Notes: a model not told the origin generated them from the sequence alone. A DNA stretch of 64,000 nucleotides from Pleodorina starrii (GCA_030267565.1 BRXU01000010.1:2290501-2354500), one strand, 5' to 3'. Numbered from the stretch's first letter, positions 1 to 10,079 are shown. Numbers and translations are program-made.

Positions 1-2514
1 AACGCACCTGCTACGTTTCAAGCTGTTATGAACCGTATTTTCAGGCCTTTTCTGGATAAGTTCGTTGTGTGCTACTTGGACGACATTCTGATCTACTCCC
101 GCACCCGCGAGGAGCACCTGCAGCACCTTCGTTCTGTCTTTGAGGTTCTTCGGCGCGAGCAGCTGTACGCGAAGAAGTCTAAGTGCCACTGGGTACAACC
201 TCAGGTGGAGTATCTGGGGCATATCGTTTCTGCTGACGGTATTCGCATGGACCCGCGCAAGTCTGCTGCGGTCCGCAACTGGCCCGCTCCCGTGAATCTG
301 CAGGAACTGCGTAAATTTTTGGGGCTGACCAACTACTTTCACAAGTTCATTTCGCGTTACTCCATTACTGCTGCGCCGCTGACCAACCTGACTCGTAAGG
401 GTGCTTTCTCATCTGCTGACGCCTGGACTCCTGAATGTCAGAAGGCTTTTGATGAGCTTAAGCGTGCTGTTGCTGACGATGTCATGCTGCGGTTTCCTGA
501 CCCGTCCCTGTCGTACCGTGTCGAAGTTATCACTGACGCTTCCCTGTACGGCACTGGCGCTGTTCTGCTGCAAGAGGGTCGCCCTGTCGCCTTCACCAGC
601 AAGAAGCTGTCCAGCGCTGAGACCCGCTACACCACTGGGGAACAGGAACTGCTTGCTGTTCTGCACGCTCTGAAAGAGTGGCGCTGCTACCTTGAAGGCC
701 GCCATTTCACTCTTAAGACTGACCATAAGCCCCTTACGTTCCTGCAAGGCGTGCCGACCCTGAACCGGCGCCAGGCGTGCTGGCTTGAGTATATGTCGCG
801 TTTCGACTATACTTGGGAGTATCTGTCCGGCTCACTTAACGTTGCCGACGCTCTCAGTCGCCACCCTTCTCTGCACGCCGCCATTCTGTCTGTTGTCACG
901 CGTAGTCAAGCTCGGCAGGTGGTTTTCCATCTGTCCGCCGTGCCCGCGCCCGCCGCGCCTGCGCCCGCCGCGCCTGTGCCTGCGCCTGCGCCGGACCCTG
1001 AGCCTCTTACGATCCCTGTCCTCGCTACGCGCCTGAAGGATGCCACTGCTGCTGATCCCTACTTCCTGACCCCCCGTAACGTCGCTGACCTGACCCTGTC
1101 CAACGGCCTGTGGGTCCGCTCCCATCACGGCGTTCGACAGATCGTAGTGCCCAACGACGCCGACCTGCGGTGTACTATCCTGCGGCATTACCACGACGGG
1201 GCTCTTGCTGGGCATCCTGGCGGTACTCGCCTGTGCGAGTTGGTCTCCCGTACCTTCTGGTGGCCTCGGCTGGCCCGAGATGCGGAAGACTACGTGCTGT
1301 CGTGCGATCTGTGCCAGCGTAACAAACCACAGTCCGGTAAGACCCCCGGGCAGCTGCAAGCGTTGCCGATTCCGGCCAACCCCTGGGACAGTGTCTCTTT
1401 GGACTTTGTGGTCTCGCTCCCCAAAACTGAAGGGGGATACGACGCTATCACGGTTTTTGTTGACCGGCTGACTAAGATGGCGCACCTGGCTCCCACGACC
1501 ACTGCCTGTACTGCTGAGCAAGCCGCACGCCTGTTTTTCGATAACGTAGTGCGCTTGCATGGCGTTCCCAAGGATATTGTATCCGACCGTGACACTAGAT
1601 TCACGAGTAAGTTTTGGGGCACGCTGTCTGATCTGCTGGGTGTCAAGTTACGCATGTCCACGGCTTATCATCCTCAAACTGACGGGCAAACTGAGTGGAC
1701 GAACCGCACCCTGGGGGATATGCTGCGTAACTATGCGGGTCAAGAGCCTACTACCTGGGATACCCATCTGTCTGCCGCTGAGTTCGCACTGAACAATGCT
1801 GTGAATCGTAGCACGGGACAGAGCCCCTTCTTTCTGAATTACGGTTTCCACCCTGCGTTGCCCATCTGGCGCGAACTTGATGTGAACGTCCCTGCCGCTA
1901 AACATTTCGCCCAGTCCTTTGTGACCCGGCTGACAGAAGCGAAAGCGAGCATGGAAGCGGCGCAACAACGGGCTGCTGAATACTACAACCGCAACAAGAA
2001 GGACGTGTCCTTCGCGCCTGAGCAGCTGGTGATGCTCAGCACGAAGAACCTTCACAAGCTGGTGAAGGGTCCTCGTAAGCTGCTGCCGCGGTGGGTTGGT
2101 CCGTTTCCTGTCGTACGCATGGTTGGTCAGAATGCTGCTGAGCTTCACCTGCCGTCTGATATGCGCGTCCACCCGACGTTCCACGTGTCCCTTCTGCGAC
2201 CGTACCGGTCACGGGCAGCCGACGCGGAACCTGTGTCGATTGTGGATCCTGAACCTGAACCTGTTGCCTGGCTGTCTGAAACGAAACCTCTCTGGTCCGT
2301 TGAGCACGTGCTGGACTACCGTTGCCGCCGCGTCCGGTCTGGGAAATCGTTTCGCAATGTGCACGAATGGCTGGTCAAATGGGCTGGCTACTCGTCTGAG
2401 CACAACAGCTGGGAACCTGCGAAACACTTTACCCCTGATCTGAAGCCTGAGCTTGAGGCTGTGCGCCTCCAAGCTAAGCGTGCAGCAGGGACGCTGCCGC
2501 CTGAAGGGGGATAG
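1..2514 (+). CDS. Ty3/gypsy Pol polyprotein, 3' part (RT-RNase H-integrase-chromodomain)
   Basis: The frame is open from base 1, so the true start lies outside the window. The order is the C-terminal half of the reverse transcriptase (YLDDILIYS, codons from base 73), RNase H (first Asp in VITDASLYG near 529; TDHKPL near 720), the integrase HHCC finger (H-H near 1183-1206, CDLC near 1303), and the integrase core. Catalytic residues are Asp 1402-1404, Asp 1585-1587 and Glu 1693-1695; the last two are 35 residues apart, the classic D35E spacing. A chromodomain follows (about 2290-2445, with EWLVKWAGY and SWEPAKHF), which in chromoviruses is thought to guide integration to heterochromatin. No frameshift or stop is seen, so this may be a young copy. 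Codons end in T more often than in the surrounding LINEs. PR, Gag and the 5' LTR are not in the window. Confidence 0.96.
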   Translation, partial: NAPATFQAVMNRIFRPFLDKFVVCYLDDILIYSRTREEHLQHLRSVFEVLRREQLYAKKSKCHWVQPQVEYLGHIVSADGIRMDPRKSAAVRNWPAPVNLQELRKFLGLTNYFHKFISRYSITAAPLTNLTRKGAFSSADAWTPECQKAFDELKRAVADDVMLRFPDPSLSYRVEVITDASLYGTGAVLLQEGRPVAFTSKKLSSAETRYTTGEQELLAVLHALKEWRCYLEGRHFTLKTDHKPLTFLQGVPTLNRRQACWLEYMSRFDYTWEYLSGSLNVADALSRHPSLHAAILSVVTRSQARQVVFHLSAVPAPAAPAPAAPVPAPAPDPEPLTIPVLATRLKDATAADPYFLTPRNVADLTLSNGLWVRSHHGVRQIVVPNDADLRCTILRHYHDGALAGHPGGTRLCELVSRTFWWPRLARDAEDYVLSCDLCQRNKPQSGKTPGQLQALPIPANPWDSVSLDFVVSLPKTEGGYDAITVFVDRLTKMAHLAPTTTACTAEQAARLFFDNVVRLHGVPKDIVSDRDTRFTSKFWGTLSDLLGVKLRMSTAYHPQTDGQTEWTNRTLGDMLRNYAGQEPTTWDTHLSAAEFALNNAVNRSTGQSPFFLNYGFHPALPIWRELDVNVPAAKHFAQSFVTRLTEAKASMEAAQQRAAEYYNRNKKDVSFAPEQLVMLSTKNLHKLVKGPRKLLPRWVGPFPVVRMVGQNAAELHLPSDMRVHPTFHVSLLRPYRSRAADAEPVSIVDPEPEPVAWLSETKPLWSVEHVLDYRCRRVRSGKSFRNVHEWLVKWAGYSSEHNSWEPAKHFTPDLKPELEAVRLQAKRAAGTLPPEGG
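2503..2511 (+). promoter_or_regulatory. polypurine tract of the Ty3/gypsy element
   Basis: GAAGGGGGA lies at the end of the pol ORF and four bases before the LTR. This is the expected site and composition for the primer of plus-strand DNA synthesis. Confidence 0.75.
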
Positions 2515-2515
2515 T

Positions 2516-2896
2516 TGTTGTATCACGCATCTGGCGTGTTCTGGACTTAGGAATATTCTGCTGAATTCCTATACATCTGGCTGTTACCTTTCTGTCATTA
2601 ACTGTCAACTGAATACGTCCCGTCTGACTGGGGTCGTAATCTGTTATCTGCTGGGTCTGTAACGCTGTGTTACAGACGGGAACTGTATCTGCTGTGTACA
2701 GTTGAGGACAACTGGTCCTTGGCAGCTGTTCTGTCTGTTCCGATTGGAGTTACTCTGGAGATACTGGCTGCGGTTCGGGTCGCTGTGACCGCCGTACACT
2801 ACAACTGCTCACCTCGTGCTCTTAAGCACTCTGCATTTCTCTAATCGGCAGTTCTGACTGCCCCCATGCAGTCGGACATTTCTAAAGCTTACAACA
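2516..2896 (+). repeat. 3' LTR of the Ty3/gypsy element
   Basis: The segment starts TGTTGTA and ends TACAACA, a perfect 7-bp inverted terminal repeat with TG...CA ends. It begins just after the polypurine tract. At 2897 the sequence changes abruptly to family-L endonuclease sequence (CGAGGTATGG...), which is continuous in the second L copy near 9745-9755, so the element inserted into that LINE. The 5' LTR is outside the window, so neither LTR identity nor the expected 5-bp target duplication can be checked here. Confidence 0.88.
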
Positions 2897-3341
2897 CGAG
2901 GTATGGCTGCAGGCTTTGGAAGAACTCTGGGCGGCTGGCGGCCACTGACGGGGTGTAGATGCATAGGAGGCGGAGGCGAAGGTGGAGGATATCCCAGTCC
3001 CAGCAGCAGACACGGCCGGCTGTGTCCAAGGTGTACGGGTGCTGCACACAGCCCGGCAGGCTGATCCCTGGCCGCGCCAGGATGGCGGCCCCACAGCTGA
3101 GGTCCGTCCCCGGGCTGTAACCCCATTTGCCCCACCAGGGGGCCCCCGGGCCGCTGCCTCGTTGTAAAACTGACTGAAGTGCTGCTTTGCTGCCCAGTTT
3201 CGCCTCCTGTACGAAGGTGACATCCGGGTTGCCTGCGACCTGCTGCTGATAGCAGAGCAGCCTGGAGGCTCGCGCCCGCCCAAGCCCATTGACGTTTACG
3301 GTCAGGAGCTTGAAGGTGGGCACGGTCCCGTCGGTCCTCAT
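2897..3341 (-). pseudogene. LINE ORF2 N-terminus: AP-type endonuclease fragment
   Basis: ORF2 begins with ATG at 3341-3339 and shows an exo/endonuclease/phosphatase pattern: LLTVNVNGLG (the N-x-NG strand), FVQEAKLG (the catalytic-Glu motif, QE), GGAAILARP-like sequence, then LLCIYTPS. About 148 residues remain before the LTR. This endonuclease nicks the target DNA and primes reverse transcription in L1-type elements. The copy is inactive because the rest of the endonuclease and the RT are separated from it by the gypsy insertion. It differs from copy B by scattered substitutions only. Confidence 0.85.
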
Positions 3342-3373
3342 GGCTGCGCGCCACGCGCCGCCCGTCGGGAGGG

Positions 3374-3977
3374 CAGCAGTGGCTCCTGGCCTCTTGCTGC
3401 TCCCGTCCCTGTCCCTGTCCTGTCTGCGAGTTTAGGCGTTGCTTGGCTTTTTCTCTCTCCTCGGCTCCTTGCGGTGGTTTCTTGGGCTTCTTGCCAGGTT
3501 GTTCGGCTTGCCCGTTGGGCTTCGCTTTCCCAGTCCTTGTAACGTAAGGTAAGTTCTACACCGAAAGTTAAGGCACTGCTTTCGGCCCAGGTGACCCGGG
3601 TTCAAGTCCCACCAAGGACATTTGGAATTTACCTGCACCCCACAGAAGCAGGCAGTGGTTCATTGGCTGGCGACAGGGAAACCTTGCAATTTCCCCCGGG
3701 ATCCCGGGATCGAAACCAGTCAGTGACCATTACCCGGGGTGTGATGAGAACGGAGGGTGCCCACCCCTGTCCCTGTCCCGTCCGGAGGTTTACAAGACTC
3801 ATCATACAGTCATCAGCACCATCCAGCTGGCCCTTGGAGTCGCCCAGAAGCCTGGCACGCTAGCTACTCAGCAGAAGTGGCAGCATCAGTGGAGCCGCCA
3901 GACAACATGTGTGTCCCATGTCCCGAGTCGGGGTTCCTCCGGAATTAAAAAAAAAACGTCCCTCGCAGAAAAAAAAA
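3374..3977 (+). mobile_element. 5'-truncated family-L LINE 3' end (split by a SINE)
   Basis: The last roughly 190 bp of the L 3' UTR (3374-3545 and 3955-3968) end in CGTCCCTCGCAG and a 9-bp A tail. It is inserted in copy A just before the ORF1 stop. Flanking GGG/GGGG is consistent with a short target duplication. Its continuity is broken by the SINE at 3546-3954. Confidence 0.9.
3546..3954 (+). mobile_element. family-S SINE, full-length reference copy
   Basis: This copy is about 409 bp and flanked by AACGT at 3541-3545 and 3955-3959. The head carries a strong pol III B-box (GGTTCAAGTCC, 3600-3610) and, about 35 bp upstream, GTTAAGGCACTG, which resembles the D-arm region of a Leu/Ser-type tRNA. 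The body has a palindromic CCCGGGATCCCGGG and ends GGAATT plus poly(A). Its tail differs from that of family L (GCAG plus poly(A)), so if L mobilises it, recognition is probably through the poly(A) alone. It was inserted into an already inserted L fragment. Confidence 0.9.
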
Positions 3978-6449
3978 GGGGTGGCCGTCGTGGCGGGCGA
4001 GTTGAGCTCGGGCCTGCTGCAGTTGGCCCAGGGCAGCGACGATGAAGGAGCACACGTGCCCGGGGGTGGGGTGCAGGCCCGGCAGGAAGGGGGCCAGGGA
4101 GCTCAGATGGTCATGGTAGACCTTCAGAAATGCGCCGGCCGAGCTGCGATTGCCGGTCTGGGCTTTGAGGGCGGGCTCCAGGGCTGATTGGGCCGCTGCC
4201 ATCACCTCGGGCAGCACAGGCGGGCACCGTGGGGACACATAGCTGTGGTTCTCACGCAGGAGGAGGGCGTCCAGGTCCATTGCGCCGAGGGGCGCTGGGG
4301 GCGACAGGTCCAGCTGGTGCAGTGCCCGGCGGCAGAAGGCGACCATGACGGGGCGGGGGTCAACGAGCTCCGGAGACTCCAGTCGGGGGTGGTGGCGGAT
4401 GAAGAGCTTTCGCAGGACCGCCTGGAAGGCGATGGACGAGCAGGCGGGGTGGGGGCATGCTGCGAAGTAATCCACGAACTGGTCGTGGTACCCAGCCGCA
4501 AGGGTGTCTGCGGGGGGGGCCCACTGGCTGGGCGTGGCTGTGATCAAGCTAGCGGCCTGCAGCACGTCGAGCTCCGCGGTCGGCAGTCCCAGGCCCGGGG
4601 CAGTGCTGGGGCCCGGCAGGGGCTGGCGTGGAGGGCTGGCGGCCTGCGCTGTGGGGCTGTGGGCGGCCAGCTGGGGCGTCGGGCCGTGAGCTGCCCAGCC
4701 GGGGTTGGGCGCCAGCTGGGGGGGCAGCTCGGGCCCCCCGTCCCCCCCGGGGCCGTGGTGCCCAGCCGTGCCTGTGGGCGGAGCCTGGGGCGGTGGCTGG
4801 GTCAGCGTGGGCCCGCCCCTGGCCGAGATGGGGTCGAGGGGCTGGTGGTGGCGGGTGAAGGCGTCCGGTTGTCGCCACCACCGCCCGGTGCTGCCGGCCT
4901 GGGGAGAGGTGGGGGCTCTGGAGGGGCTCTGCTGCTCCCGGTGGAGGGCCCCACTGGGGCTGCCCTGGCGGGCCCCTGGGGGGGCCGCCATCATGGCCGG
5001 CTCAGCCTCAGGGGGGGAGAAGGTGCCGCCGATGGGAGTGGAGGTGGGGCCCCAGCCCTGGGGGTTGGCACCAACCCCGGCCCGGGGGTATGGGGACAGA
5101 CGCCGGTTCTGCGCATCCTGGATGGTCCGCAACACCGCTGGGAGGCGGTTGGGGCTGTCCGGGGCCTCCACCAGCTGGGGTCGGCGCCACCATGCCTGGC
5201 CATCAGCCATCCCAGGGGAGGTAGGGCTGAGGGCAGCCGAGGCAGGGCTGGGGACTGGGGGCCCTGATCCCGCCGTGGAGGGGGTGGGTGGGCCAGTGGG
5301 GTGGGCCGCCGGCGGCCGGGGAGCCGGGGCTGGTGCTGGCAGGGGGCCCGGGCTGTCTCCTGCTGCCATCGCAACCGCCCCCAAGGCAGCCGGCCTCCCG
5401 AGGGCCGGGGCGGCGGTTGGTGCAGGCTCGGCGGCTGGGTGAGTGCCGTCCCCTGCTGCTGGTGCGCCGGGCGCCACCTGCACCGCTGGTGGGGGCCCTG
5501 CAGCGGGTGCTGGTGGTGGTTCGGCCGCGGGAGCTGCTGGTGAGTCGGTCACTGGCGCGTCCCTCATGTCGAATACGGAGATGCGGACAGTGAGCTGGTC
5601 GATCAAGAACGACCGAGGGAGGGAGAGGAGGTGGGGGTCCGACGGCGGAGCGGCCACGAAGGCGACCAGGTGGGATGCATCAGGCAGGGCGCCTGGCGTA
5701 CCGGAGCGGGTCATGCCGTCGCCCAGGACTTCCCCCACAACCAGGTCCCGCCCTTGGGAGGGGGTAGCTGCCAGGCCTGCGCAGCTAAGCAAGGCCCCAG
5801 TGACCCCTTCGAGGGCATAAGTGCCGGGGAGCCCTTTGATGAGGAGCTTGTGGCTGTGCGGTCGTGCCAGGTTGTAGTACGGCTGCACTGCGACCTCGAT
5901 GGTCGTCCCCTGGAAATCGACAGGTAACGAGGACCGTCGGAGGAAGGCCCCCGCCGCGTTCTCTGCTCGCAGGCCGGGTGCTGGGTTCAGCACCAACCCC
6001 CGGTGGCGCCCTTGGCTGAGGAGGGTGATGCTGACGAAAGTGCCTGGGCTGGCGTTCATGGCGGCCTGGACGGCTGCATTGCACCATGCTTCCCACACCA
6101 CTTCATCGGCCGCCTCCCGGGGGGCGGCGGCCCCTAACAGCAGCTTGGGGGCCACCCGGCGGTCGCCGGTGTGCAGCTCAGAGGACAGGGCAGTCCCTGG
6201 AAGCTCCTGCTGGACCTCAGCACGCCAGGCTGGCAGCTGCTGGGCGGGGGCGATCTCCCATGAGGTGGTGGCGCCCCCCGGGGCCTGCTTGCGAGCCCGG
6301 ACTGAAGCTGGCAGGCTTGCCGTGAGGGAGGCTGCATACCGAGCGGACCGGGGGAGCTGACCGGTGGAGGCCGCACAGCGTGGGGGACCCTGGGGGACGA
6401 CGTGCAAAGCTGCCACCGGCAGTCTGCTAGGCCGTGGGCCAACAAACAT
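3978..6449 (-). CDS. LINE ORF1 protein (nucleic-acid-binding, Pro/Ala-rich)
   Basis: The frame is open for about 824 codons from the ATG at 6449; the intact form would be about 840 aa. Its C-terminus is replaced by the inserted L/S elements, and the frame ends at 3945 inside them. Near residues 160-260 a compact region includes KLLIKGLPG followed by a helix-rich stretch, which resembles RNP2 of an RRM; plant and algal L1 ORF1 proteins often carry an RRM, so RNA binding is inferred. A long Pro/Ala/Gly-rich, probably disordered middle follows, then a conserved, helical C-terminal region (around 4550 to 3990) with AGYHDQFVDYFAACPHPAC. In this copy a TAA lies four codons before the ATG where other copies read CAA, so upstream in-frame extension is closed. 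No catalytic motif is seen. Confidence 0.8.
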
Positions 6450-6526
6450 GAGTGCGGGCTGTTACGGATGCTGGTGCTGATGCTGAACTGGCTGGTGCTG
6501 CTGCTGCGGCGTGCTGATGCTGATAC

Positions 6527-6544
6527 TGCTGTTGCTGATGTTGC

Positions 6545-6603
<59 letters not shown>

Positions 6604-6604
6604 C
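6527..6604 (-). repeat. CAG trinucleotide tract in LINE 5' region
   Basis: CAG/CAA repeats on the minus strand, with homologues at about 28676-28760 and 55123-55200. The tract is open in several frames (poly-Gln, poly-Ala, poly-Ser). The frame that leads into the main ORF1 reads mostly AGC (Ser) and then CAG (Gln) just before the ATG. Confidence 0.9.
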
Positions 6605-7560
6605 AGCTGAAGGTGCTGCTGTAGAGCCCCCAACTCTGCTGCTAGGGGCCCGTCCCAGGAGAGCAGGCGGGGGACTTGCACTCCTCCCTGCCTGCCCCCT
6701 GGCTCTGCGGGAGCTCCTCGAGCGACGGAGGCCGACTGGTCGGGCTGTGCTGGGCTGCAGAGCAGCTGAGCTGGACAGGGCAGCAAGGGCACACTGCACA
6801 GGCAAAGCACCCCACCTGCACCCCGAAGCCCACCCCTGCACCCACAGGGCACCCCAGGCGCGAAGCAGCACCCACCTACACAACAAGAGCAAGCCTCACC
6901 CCACCGAGGGCAAGCCACCCAAAGCAGGCAGGGGAAGAACCCCTCGCCGGGCAGCCAAGACACCCACCAACAGCACCCCGCACGGAAGAAAACAACCCCT
7001 GGCCCTGCCAGAAACCGACCGCCAGGCCTGAAGATGTCAGAGGAAACTCCACGGGCCGCTAGGCTCCAGGTGCGGGCTCCATGGAAGTCGTCCAGCACCA
7101 CAGCTCCACGATGTCGTCCACCACGAGCGACCTGAAGGCCCACCACGCAAGACGCCCGAGAAAACGTCGCCAAAAATAGGCTGAGCTGCAAGCTTTCGCA
7201 GCGCCCGGCCTGGCGCCGCGTCTCTGGAAGCACGAGGATGATTGCTGCGGTCGCCGAGGGCGCACTCCGAGAAGACGCGCAAGCCGCACGCCCAGTGCCA
7301 CGGAAAGAAGAAGGAGAAGAACAAAGAGAGTAGGCGCGCTGTGCGCCCTGATTGGAGCGCCGATTCCTGGAGTCGCCGGTCCGATGGCGATAAGAGAGAA
7401 AACCGCCGGTGCCGCAGGTCGCGCCGCTGAAGCAACCAAACGAAAAGAAGTAAAATGTCCTAAAGGAAAGCGTGAAGCGCGCAGCCTGTTGTTGAAGTCG
7501 CAGGTGCCGAGTGAGGCATTGCCAGCAGAAAATGTCGACGAGGTGTTGAAGTAGCGGAAG
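6605..7560 (-). other. LINE copy A 5' UTR
   Basis: There is no convincing gene. The stretch aligns in reverse complement with the 5' UTR of the L copy at 54165-55120; for example GCAATGCCTCACTC occurs in both just inside the heptamer array. It should hold the internal promoter, but I recognise no specific element. Confidence 0.75.
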
Positions 7561-7587
7561 CTATAAGCTATAAGCTATAAGCTATAA
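7561..7587 (-). repeat. CTTATAG heptamer array at the LINE 5' end
   Basis: About four copies of the 7-mer (CTATAAG on the plus strand). The same array opens the L copy at 54131. Sequence upstream of it differs between the two copies, so the array marks the 5' terminus of the family. Confidence 0.85.
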
Positions 7588-7600
7588 CCCAATTGCCTTC

Positions 7601-7643
7601 CGATCAAGAACAGTGACCTGGTTCTTGATCGACCAGGTCACTG
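7601..7643. other. interleaved inverted repeats at the junction of two head-to-head LINEs
   Basis: GATCAAGAAC, AGTGACCTGG, GTTCTTGATC and CCAGGTCACT follow in that order, so two inverted pairs interleave (A B A' B'). The right half is genuine L ORF1 sequence. The left half is an inverted copy of it, which suggests fold-back or template switching when copy B was truncated at its 5' end. Confidence 0.75.
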
Positions 7644-8478
7644 TCCGCATCTCTGTGTTCGACATGAGGGACGCGCCAGTGACCGACTCACCAGCAGCCC
7701 CCGCGGCCGAACCACCACCAGCACCCGCCGCAGGGCCCCCACCAGCGGTGCAGGTGGCGCCCGGCGCACCAGTAGCAGGGGACGGCACTCACCCAGCCAC
7801 AGAGCCCGCACCAACAGCCGCCCCGGCCCTCGGGAGGCCGGCTGCCTTGGGGGTGGCTGTGATGGCAGCAGGAGACAGCCCGGGCCCCCTGCCAGCACCA
7901 GCCCAGGCTCCCCGGCCGCCGGCGGCCCACCTCACTGGCCCACCCACCCCCTCCACGGCGGGATCAGGGCCCCCAGCCCCCAGCCCTGCCTCGGCTGCCC
8001 TCAGCCCTACCTCCCCTGGGATGGCTGATGGCCAGGCATGGTGGCGCCGACCCCAGCTGGTGGAGGCCCCGGACAGCCCCAACAGCCTCCCAGATGTGTT
8101 GCGGACCGTCCAGGACGCACAGAACCGGCGCCATTCCCCATACCCCCGGGCCGGGGTTGGCGCCAACCCCCAGGGCTGGGGCCCCAACTCCACTCCCATC
8201 GGCGGCACCTTCTCCCCCCCTGAGGCTGAGCCGGCCACGATGGCGGCCCCCCCAGGGGCACACCAGGGCAGCCCCAGTGGGGCCCTCCACCAGGAGCAGC
8301 AGGGCCCCTCCAGAGCCCCCACCTCTCCCCAGGCCGGCAGCACCGGGCGGTGGTGGCGACAACCGGACGCCTTCACCCGCCACCACCAGCCCCTCGACCC
8401 CACCTCGGCCAGGGGCGGGCCCACGCTGACCCAGCCACCGCCCCAGGCTCCACCCACAGGCACGGCTGGGCACCACGG

Positions 8479-8499
8479 AATTCAAAAAAAAAAAAAAAA
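8479..8499 (+). mobile_element. minimal SINE stub (AATTC plus 16 A)
   Basis: AATTC followed by 16 A sits between CACGG at 8474-8478 and CACGG at 8500-8504, in sequence that is continuous in the L copy at 3978-6449. Only five bases of the SINE 3' end were copied before the insertion resolved. Confidence 0.85.
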
Positions 8500-9309
8500 C
8501 ACGGCCCCGGGGGGGACGGGGGGCCCGAGCTGCACCCCCAGCTGGCGCCCAGCCCCGGCTGGGCAGCTCACGGCCCTCTGCCCCAGCTGGCCGCCCACTG
8601 CCCCACAGCGCAGGCCGCCAGCCCTCCACACCAGCCCCCGCCGGGCCCCAGCACTGCCCCGGGCCTGGAACTGCCGACCGCGGAGCTCGACGTGCTGCGG
8701 GCCGCTAGCTTGATCACAGCCGCGCCCAGCCAGTGGGCCCCCCCCGCAGACACCCTTGCGGCTGGGTACCACGACCAGTTCGTGGATTACTTCGCGGCAT
8801 GCCCCCACCCCGCCTGCTCATCCATCGCCTTCCAGGCGGTTCTGCGTAAGCTCTTCATCCGCCACCACCCCCGACTGGAGTCTCCGGAGCTCGTCGACCC
8901 CCGCCCCGTCGTGGTCGCCTTCTGCCGCCGGGCACTGCACCAGCTGGACCTGTCGCCCCCAGCGCCCCTCGGCGCATTGGAACTGGACGCCCTCCTCCTG
9001 CGCGAGAACCACAGCTATGTGTCCCCACGGTGCCCGCCTGTGCTGCCCGAGGTGATGGCAGCTGGCCCAATCAGCCCTGGAGCCCGCCCTCAAAGCTCAG
9101 ACCGGCAATCGCAGCTCGGCCGGCGCATTTCTGAAGATCTACCATGACCATCTCAGTTCCCTGGCCCCCTTCCTGCCGGGCCTGCACCCCACCCCCGGGC
9201 ACGTGCGCTCCTTCATCGTCGCTGCTCTGGGCCAACTGCAGCAGGCCCGAGCTCAACTCGCCCGCCACGACGGCCGCCCCTCCCGACGGGCGGCGCGTGG
9301 CGTGCAGCC

Positions 9310-9313
9310 ATGA
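9310..9313 (+). promoter_or_regulatory. ORF1/ORF2 ATGA stop-start overlap
   Basis: The ORF2 ATG (9310-9312) overlaps the ORF1 TGA (9311-9313). The same ATGA occurs in copy A on the minus strand at 3338-3341. Such overlaps in bicistronic LINEs allow ORF2 to be translated by termination-reinitiation; that mechanism is inferred here. Confidence 0.8.
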
Positions 9314-10079
9314 GGACCGACGGGACCGCGCCCACCTTCAAGCTCCTGACCGTCAACGTCAATGGGCTTGGGCGGGCGCGAGCCTCCAGGCTGCTCTGCT
9401 ACCAGCAGCAGGTCGCAGGCAACCCGGATGTCACCTTCGTACAGGAGGCGAAACTGGGCAGCAAAGCAGCACTACAGTCAGTTTTACAACGAGGCAGCGG
9501 CCCGGGGGCCCCCTGGCGGGGCAAATGGGGTTACAGCCCGGGGACGGACCTCAGCTGTGGGGCAGCCATCCTGGCGCGGCCAGGGATTAGCCTGCCGGGC
9601 TGTGTGCAGCACCCGTACACCTCGGACACAGCCGGCCGTGTCTGCTGCTGGGACTGGGATATCCTCCACCTTCACCTCCGCCTCCTCTGCATCTACGCCC
9701 CGTCGGTGGCCGCCAGCCGCCCAGAGTTCTTCCAAAGCCTGCAGCCATACCTCGAGACAGACCGCCACATTCTGCTTGGAGGCGACCTTAACTGCGTCCT
9801 GCATGCGGGTGACGAGGCCCAACCGTCTGCCCATCGGGCCGGCGGGAGGCCTGCACTGCAGGCCCTGGTCAACGGGGCCAATCTGGTCGACCCCTGGCTG
9901 TCTTCTGGCGTGGGGGGGGCTTCACTCACCCGGCATCACCCACCAGACCGCTGGTGGCACGCCTGGACCGCTGGCTCATTAGCCAACCTCTGCAGCAGTA
10001 CGTGACAGCTGTTCGGGTGGTGCCAGGCGCCCCGGGGGATCATCATGGGGTGCTCTTGGAGCTGGCGCTGCCAGGGCTC

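Larger units (their letters stand above)
2897..7588 (-). mobile_element. family-L LINE copy A (5' UTR, ORF1, start of ORF2)
   Basis: This is an L1-type non-LTR retrotransposon on the minus strand. It reads from a CTTATAG heptamer array (7587-7561) through the 5' UTR, a CAG tract, ORF1 (6449 downward), the ATGA ORF1/ORF2 overlap (3338-3341) and the endonuclease, until the Ty3/gypsy LTR cuts it at 2897. Another L 3' fragment carrying a SINE (3374-3977) is nested near the ORF1 end. The remainder of ORF2 presumably lies beyond the gypsy element, left of the window. Confidence 0.93.
7622..9313 (+). pseudogene. LINE ORF1, 5'-truncated and frameshifted
   Basis: This is the C-terminal two thirds of ORF1 relative to the copy at 3978-6449. 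Two lesions are visible: a 21-bp SINE stub plus its 5-bp duplication at 8474-8504, which shifts the frame, and one extra T near 9062 (GGCAGCTGGCCC against GGCAGCGGCCC). The last codons (…GRPSRRAARGVQP) and the TGA at 9311-9313 give the native ORF1 C-terminus that copy A has lost. Confidence 0.85.

Noticed and set aside
2598..2880. Host gene or promoter after the gypsy pol ORF
   Set aside because: The segment lies within the LTR, bounded by TGTTGTA and TACAACA.
3546..3620. tRNA gene
   Set aside because: The B-box is good but no full cloverleaf with acceptor stem closes, and the segment is the head of a repeated SINE with poly(A).
6427..7233. Poly-Gln protein gene in the LINE 5' region
   Set aside because: The Gln frame runs out shortly after the CAG tract. 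The conserved long frame is another one, beginning MFVGPRP.
7561..7587. Telomere repeat
   Set aside because: CTTATAG does not match TTTAGGG or TTTTAGGG, and the array is only four units at a LINE 5' end.
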